Positions 56,871 to 64,000 of a DNA stretch of 64,000 bases are shown here, piece after piece (positions within the stretch are counted from its first letter, which is position 1; each line of letters opens with the position of its first letter). Below the pieces are notes generated by a model. The model was not told the origin of the DNA. It saw only the letters and a program-made list of their open reading frames with translations, and searched no databases. Source of the stretch: Lutjanus erythropterus (lineage: Eukaryota; Chordata; Actinopteri; Lutjaniformes; Lutjanidae); contig CM034603.1 in assembly GCA_020091685.1 (NCBI GenBank), positions 13,917,773 to 13,981,772 on the forward strand. The letters run 5' to 3'. Position numbers and translations under genes: made by a program.

Positions 56871-58740
56871 TACTTTACTTATTAAAATTCTCTTAAAAAG
56901 TTTGGGTACTTCAGTTTTAATCCATGAATTTGGCCTGTAAACCTTCTCTAAGCCTACTCACAACTTAAATGACAAAAGAAATAAATTGTTTAATAAAAAC
57001 AGAAAGGGAGTCAAAGGTCATGAAGTCATACTACAATGAGAAATTCATTTGTCAGTGCAAAGTTCTGGGTCAGTTGAATCTTATACAAACCTGCTGTGGT
57101 TATAAGGATAGTAGAGACTAATATACAGTGGATGTAGTGGCACAGATTCACAAAGTGGGTCAGTACAACTCTGTTACCTACATACACTGGTCTTACTGAG
57201 AATCAGAAGTGACATGATGGAAGTACAGAGAGTCAAAACAGAGAACTATTATATCTGACAGAGTATCTACTGTCCGCACACTGAAGGAATAACTAAATTG
57301 TGACTTGGCCGAAAGGCTTCCCTTACCCCAGGCTACAAGGTTATTTGGAACTTTTCATCCCCAAATTTTTTTTGTTTTTGTAAGAGAGAAAAAAAGGTCT
57401 TCTGCTTTTAAAAAGATGCTGTGTTTGATGTGGGATGGTAAGTGGGTGGTTAATTTGACATAGATGTCTCAAAAGAAAAACTGAACCAGCAGTCATCAGA
57501 TGTGTTGTATCAGTGTTTATAGCCCATGTTAAATCATCAATTTGCAGCACCATTACTTAAATTGTCTTGTGATAGCTAAAAGCAAAATGAAAGATTGAGA
57601 GATGGTTTATGACATGCAACAAAAGTGGTTCATGGCTGGTGACCTAAATTTCTACAGGAGAGCAGCAAACAAAACTAACTCAAAATGTATATTATCACCT
57701 CAAAAGAGAGAAGAAAAAGTCATTAGCCATGTTTTCTTCCAAATATATCACACATTTTGACAGAAAATTTGAGTTATTTGGCAAAACAAAATGAGAGTGA
57801 ATTCTTGTTTCCATCTGCCACCATTTAGTCTTGCAAAACCAGACAGCTGGAGTTCTCGCCACCTACCGATAATCCGGGATTTCTATATATGCAAGGTAGT
57901 TGCCTCAGTAGCATGACTGTTTTTCCAGGACACACCTTAACAAAAACAAAGCTTTGCTGCGAGTCTCCTCAGTAAACATACAATGTCAACGCCCCAAATA
58001 TGAAGGGCCACCCTAAAGGATTTAGATTGGTTTTGGCTTTTTTCCAATGGTTTCTACCCAGTTTTAGCAACAAAAGCTGGGTGATTGTCATCATTCTTCA
58101 ATTGAATGAAATGAGACTGATTACCATTAGGTGATTCAGTCCAGTTTTCCTGTCAGAAAACCAGTATATCATTGCAGAAGAAGAGGGCACAACAAGATAA
58201 TGTAATTAAAAGAGCACCAGTGAACAAACAGAAAACATGATAGAAATTACATATCTGTTTTTTTCATGTATATGAGGAAGATTGCGGATCAGTCTTGTGT
58301 GTGGAGCAACCATGGATGTATTTAAGAGCCATGGGAATGATGAAGAGACTGTCGGAGCAGAAACAGCTGATCAGTCATGTGAGTTAACTGTTCCCTTCCT
58401 CAGAACTCTTAAGTGAGCATAAAAAGTTCCATCAGCTTTTTCTAATGTGATGCTTCTAAATGTGCACAATAATATTTTGTTGGAAACATTCAGATTATGT
58501 TATTGTCCATTAAATTCACATAAAATGGAACTTTGTCTTTGGTACTTGCATATGGTGAAAACACACTCCATATGCAACAATACAATCAATATGTAATTCC
58601 ATATTAGACAAATAAACTCTTAAAGTGATAAAATGTTAAAGTGACTGAGTGGCAATGATAAAAGTGACTGAGTGAATCAAGCTGTCATAAACATCATAAC
58701 AATACGTATGCAGCAACAGTGAATAAATAAATGCATATTA
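56871..58740. other. Gene desert
   Basis: No gene is seen. 57815-57990 has patches (GTCTTGCAAAACCAGACAG) that may be an old repeat. Confidence 0.45.
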
Positions 58741-58745
58741 AAATA

Positions 58746-59160
58746 TCAAAATAGGGGCAGGTGAGATCCAACTAGCCCGTTCAAACAAGTGATTATTGGG
58801 GATGGAGACAGCTGATGGAATAAAGGATTTCTTGTAATCATTCCTCCTGGCCACTGGGACTTTCGGTCTGTGGCCCGATGGCAGCAATTGAAATGCTGGG
58901 TGGAGTCACTGTAGATTTGGTTTGCCTTTTTGGTTGTGGAATGAATGAATAAGCCCTGCAGTTGCAGTCGTTTGTGTTCAGTGATATTGCTCAATTTCCT
59001 GAGAAGAGCGAGGCACTGCCTTGCTTTTTTGTAGATGTGTTCAATGTTGTCTTGGAAGGTAAGTTTATTGTCTATTATCATGACATTAAGGTCCAAGAAG
59101 CTGTTGTCAAACCAGTTGACATACTGACAGTAGGAGGTGATGTTCATGGTAACAAGGCCA
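58746..59160 (-). pseudogene. Degraded LINE C-terminal fragment
   Basis: The minus-strand frame carries IDNKLTFQDNIEHIYKKARQ and LALLRKLSNI, the typical region downstream of the RT catalytic core. KKANQIYSDSTQHFNCC follows. A shift into another frame then gives DYKKSFIPSAVSI near the 3' end. The order is that of fish L2/Rex-like LINEs. The catalytic core itself is absent, so this is a 5'-truncated and frameshifted copy. The opposite-strand 83-codon ORF is a shadow. Confidence 0.8.
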
Positions 59161-62100
59161 TTGACAATGATGAAAAAAAATATTTAAAAATGAAGTATTT
59201 CTTACCACAGTAACAACCACAAACATTTGCTCTGCCAACTTCAGTCATTATTGTTAACTTGGTAGCACAGACATCCCTGAGCATCGATTTGGAGTTATGT
59301 TTCATGTCCACCTGAAAAATAAAACCCCAATATGGCCTTTCCTCCTCTCCTCACTCCTTAGAAAAAATACCTACACATGCTGAAGCTTGTGACATTCAGC
59401 TTATCAGCACCTTATTTAGATCTGAGCTCTGCTGTTTGGTGCCGAACGGGTAGTAAACACTTGGCTTGTTTGTGAATTGTAGATAAATCAAGATACGTCA
59501 TTTCTAAATCTGTTCCAGAGAACTACAACAGTCAGCTAGAGGCACTGGCACCTAGTTAAAGTCAAAAGTGGGGGTGTGAGATTTGTATGGCAGGAAATGT
59601 TTCATTAATACCTGATAGTGCCATTTCTTGCAATATAGACCCTTCAATCATAACCAATAAGGCTGCTCTTTCACTGTAAAGCTCAGTTTATATTGTGATA
59701 TTATACATGAAAATATTAGTTTTTAGTTGTGTTAAGTACTGTCAGCAGTGAGTGGCAGTAGAAATCGAATACAAATAGCTGGTAATTAGTCCGATCAGCC
59801 ACTGTGCGTAATCAATACACACATTATTAAACCATTAATCAGACCAATATCTAACAACAGTGAATGTCAGATGAGGTTATCATCTTTTAGTAGTTACATA
59901 GCATTTTTGTAGTTTTGTCAAAACATTAAAAATATATATACATTTTAGCATCTTGAATCAACCTAAACCTCTCTGCCCCCTCTGGGGAAATATTACACCA
60001 AACTCCCTTTAAAAAATATTAGCAATTTCTTATGTGTCCGTAAAAACACGTAACTCTAGGAACATAAAATAAATGGAGTCATATGTCGACAGTAACCTTG
60101 TAAATTCAGCATCAGTATAATCCATAAATAAACTGTATTTCCATATAAACTTCCACCAACCAACCACTTCCAGCTGCTGTTGGTCAGCTGAGCTATTTTA
60201 GTGGGAGAAGGTGGTGGGAATGAGAGGTGAGCAGTTTCAAAATTTTCAAAAAAGATTTCTCCCTAAAATACTTGCTGGTTAATGGATCAGACCCACGTCA
60301 AATTAAACACCAACTCATAACACTGTTAATTCACTGTCTATCGTGTGTGTGTACAAATGATTGATTCCATAATGTTATGTTTTATTTTGTGATTTTTTTT
60401 CTTTCTGTGGTGGGAAAGATTTTGCCTTGCAGTTGCTCAAATCTTCAAAAAATAGCAAAGTTGTATGATCAGAGGTGGGGATACAAAAGCATAGATTTGC
60501 TATCCCAAAGTCCAATAGCAAGGGTGCAGCCACTCCATTTGTGCCATTGCTCAGGCACACATGGCTAGAGGCTAAAAGGTGCATACACTGTAGAGCTGCA
60601 GAATTGAGTGTGTTAAGTACTAGCAACCCTCTTGCATTGCAGTTTTTTCATTCAGTGTGAATATCAAAAGTATCACTTAATGGAGCTTCAACCATAAAAT
60701 GTCGCAGCAAATTGTACATCATGTGAAAATCATCCATGGAGATTCAAGAATTTGCACATGACTAAAGATGAAGGTCCTGATTTAGTATGCACATTAAAAT
60801 TCAGACATGGTTCCAGTAAACAGATGAAGTCATTGGTAAACAAAATACACCGCCATGGTCTGGAATGTGACATTTTAGAAACTGATATGACATTTTGAAA
60901 AATAGTACAAACATGCTTTTATTGGATTAAAATGCTCCATAAAGCATGTATTATCATGGTATATGCTGTTTGTAAGTGAACTCTTCATATTATACTGTCT
61001 GTAGTCACCAAGCTTTCCTACAATCCTAAAAACACCCTGACTACATTCCTCATTCTGACTGTGATACAGACATCAGTCATGCAACAGAAACAGGTCCAAA
61101 GTATGTAATCAAAATGAAGAATTTCCTGAGGTGGATTCATGGGTATTTTATAATGAAATGTTCTTGTGAAAGTAACATACACACACAGAAAAAAACATGA
61201 AATAAAAGAAGGGAAGCACAAAGCTGTGCCAGTGCTGCACAATTCATCTTTCCGTGCAACTAAGATTAACAACAAGATTCATATCAATTAATTTTTTAAG
61301 CTAAATTGATTTCTTGAGCCTGCAAACTCTCCCTTTGAATGTGGATCAAGTCTATGTCTCCATTTGTGTCATATTTAGAACTATGAAAAGATCATCTCTG
61401 CTGGCAGAAACCCCAGATCTGGATCACCATCAATTTCTAATCAATTATTCCTGGGCAGAAGGTCTGTCTGTTGAGAGAAAGTCATGTAAATCCAACAATA
61501 AGTGAAATGTCCAACTATCAGACAACCCACATCATGAAAGTAACGATGAATGACCATAGCAACTGGGTGCATTCTGAGAATATTAACGTCATGAACTATC
61601 TTTGAATTTCACAGTATCCTGGAATGAAAGAACCTTCAACCTTCCTTCACATTTAATGCTCTGTAAACACTGTTAGACATGCACTTTTAAAATAACAGCG
61701 AGTGCCTTATATACAAACAGTACATGTTGTTTCAGAGCAAACCGCACTGCTGACTGAACCTGTGATTCTGCCATGAACCCCAAATGTGTCAGCTGATAGT
61801 CATGTTTGGTTTTGGCACAGGAAGTAGCTGGCAGTGAATACTGCATCTTTACAGGCCGGAAGATGTCTATGTCTGTCACATAAAGTTAGAATAATGTTAA
61901 GGTTGGGTCTGATCAGACTACACCCTTATCTCTGCCAGATGAAGTGTCTGTTTGTCCTCAAATGAATGTACAGAAACAAAAAAATTGCTGGGTGGCAGAT
62001 GGCTGATTTCGAAGTAGAGATAATCACACTAATTGAGATAAAGCTCAATGTCTTTCATTTCAGTCATTCATGTGGTGCAATGTCTCCAAAGGGCATTCCA

Positions 62101-62573
62101 TACACAACATATGCACTGAGATTTTCTACCTGTTATTAAAACAAAACAAGCTATTATACCGAGGTTTAAAGCTAAATAAAATGTTTGTGATTCTGTCTTT
62201 GTGTCTTACTTTCTTCTGTCTCTTTTGTTTTCATTTTACAATTCCGAATAGTGAGATGTTTATGAAGTTTTGAAATACATCTCTGTTGTAACCTAGTTTT
62301 TCAGAAAAAAACAGAAAGATGAATGCCAAAACCTCTTGGACTTTGACAATTTTACAATATAAGTTCCCCTGTTCAAGTTGACCTGTCAAAATGAAATTAG
62401 TGCCACTATGTAGCCTAACTTGAGGTCTGTCAAAAAAAATGCAGATTGATGAGTTACGGAACTACAAGAACTTGCAGTAAAAAGAGTCAACCTGCCCATC
62501 TCTAGTAAATGTTAAATGGCTACACTTTTATCCAAAGCACTTTTACAAAAATGTTGTCACACGTTCAACCAGT

Positions 62574-62574
<1 letters not shown>
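59161..62574. other. Gene desert
   Basis: No gene or confident repeat over 3.4 kb; AT-rich, with short ORFs of random composition. Confidence 0.5.

Positions 62575-62639
<65 letters not shown>
62575..62639. repeat. (AC)n microsatellite, longest in the window
   Basis: An uninterrupted AC tract of about 65 bp. Confidence 0.97.
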
Positions 62640-62642
<3 letters not shown>

Positions 62643-64000
62643 CAGCAAGCGATTTGGTGTTCAGTGTTCTTGCCTGAGGACCCAACACTCTGAATGAATA
62701 GATTGTTTTTCCATTCGGCAAATTCACCAAAAATTAAAGATGTGGGAGAGGTCTGGGACCAGACTAGCTAACTTTGGCGCCCTACTAGTGGCAGTATAGA
62801 AAAAAAAAGGTAAAACAGCAGTGCATATTACTACCCTACTGCACAAGGATGCTCTCATCTTTGAATATTTAGGCCTTTAGAATTTGAAAGATATAGCCAT
62901 ATCTTATAAATCACATAAAAATGCCAAGACATAGCAGTTTTAACTAAAGGAGACATTAGGGTGATCATACTCCTTATGAAGGTACTTGATATTCAGCCTG
63001 AGATTCATTCTGCCTACAGAGCTTCTGTCCCGACAATCCATCCATCTTGATCAGTGCAAATCAAATGAACACACTGTTCTCTCTGTATTTTATGACCAGT
63101 TCTTATGAGGAGTAACATCCACACATTGTCAGCCCTTCCTACCAGCGTGTGTACTGTGGGAGTGTGTGTGGGAACAAGTGGTTTAAGGGTGTTCTGTTGA
63201 GATGCACGGCAGAACTGTTTTCAATTGATTTCTGGCTCAGGATTGAACGATGTACAAATAGCGCCCCGGGAGTATCACTCCTCCTTTGGTCACATCCAAT
63301 ATCTGCAATTACTTAGACTGACTTTAATGGCACCAAGCTAACTTCCGAAGAATAGATACATCACTGCAGTGACGCTGCTGCTGTTTGTCACAGCCTCCCA
63401 CAACAAAATCACTTCTGGTGATCAGTTTGCCGTTAGACAATCTTTAAAACAGGAATGAAAATAAAACAAACCTTTAAGTAAACATCATAATTCTTGAGAA
63501 ATCATCTGTTTGTGTGATCCAAGTCAGAAATGAGCAAGAATCCAAAACTCCCCCACCCCCTTGTCCCCGTGGGTGCCAAAACAAGTTCAAACACATCTAA
63601 CTGCAGCCATAATGGGATGCAATCGTCCTGTGTGTTGTTTTTCCCATGATGCCGGCCGCCGCAACCTACTGTAATTAACTTCTGAGCGAGCTGCGTTCAC
63701 ATGCGGTAAGAGCACCCTCGTGTTTGATAATTTCCTGGCACTTTACAGAAGGGCAAATGCAACCTGGATGGGATTTCACTCAAATTGCCACATGCAGGAG
63801 TTTCCTCTTGGCAAGAACAGGATGATTCAGCATGCTATTACATCTTGGTTCAAATTACTGTCACTGGGTAGCAATTAGATTTATTGGATTAGATGCCAGG
63901 ACCAAAAGGGACATTCAGGCTTCAAAAAATAGCAGAGTGGAACTAGAAACACACCAAGCAGGTGAACATATCAGGTATTTTAAAGTTGAAGATTATTAAT
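62640..64000. other. Intergenic, right edge
   Basis: No gene. 63600-63760 is a repeat-free, CpG-containing block (GATGCCGGCCGCCGCAACC, GCGAGCTGCGTTCACATGCG) and a fair candidate for a conserved element. Confidence 0.4.

Overview
This window is vertebrate nuclear DNA, most likely from a teleost and probably a percomorph. It has large AT-rich non-coding stretches, many (TG/CA)n microsatellites, repeat families that I recognise from fish genomes (hAT-like and PIF/Harbinger-like MITEs, a tRNA-derived SINE, degraded LINE reverse transcriptase fragments), and one intron-containing gene. That gene is a Krüppel-like factor whose N-terminus and zinc fingers match the KLF6/KLF7 family, with the KLF6-type start. 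I could not compare with a database, so the species and the klf6a/klf6b assignment stay open.

Layout. The only protein-coding gene I can support is klf6 on the minus strand. Its coding exons are 18478-18377, 15289-14707, 12927-12804 and 11367-11316. All introns are GT-AG, and the spliced frame closes exactly at 286 codons plus stop. The 3' UTR runs left from 11315 to one of several AATAAA signals between about 8936 and 9186. A CpG-rich promoter lies at 18600-19000. It holds CCAAT boxes in both orientations and a MEF2 site next to a TATA box that points away from klf6. A 33-codon upstream ORF ends one base before the klf6 start codon. The introns have collected hAT-like MITEs, including a 509-bp tandem duplication in intron 1.

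Everything else (1-8900 and 19300-64000) looks like a gene desert, as expected around a developmental transcription factor. It holds transposon relics, microsatellites, minisatellites and some complex, repeat-poor blocks that may be enhancers. The most striking signal is a pair of sequences, about 5640-6325 and 38545-38915, that share at least five short anchors in the same order and orientation. They lie on opposite sides of klf6 and look like an ancient duplicated regulatory module, or two exapted copies of one old element. A second clear case is a 1376-bp transposon-like insertion (32228-33603) with matching ends and a CAATG target duplication, splitting a copy of a dispersed repeat. That repeat family carries nuclear-receptor-type direct repeats in several of its copies.

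How the parts may work together (inference): klf6 encodes a C2H2 activator that binds GC/CACCC boxes. Its output could be set by the bidirectional promoter, the upstream ORF, a long 3' UTR with a miR-25/92 type seed match, and distal elements in the surrounding desert.
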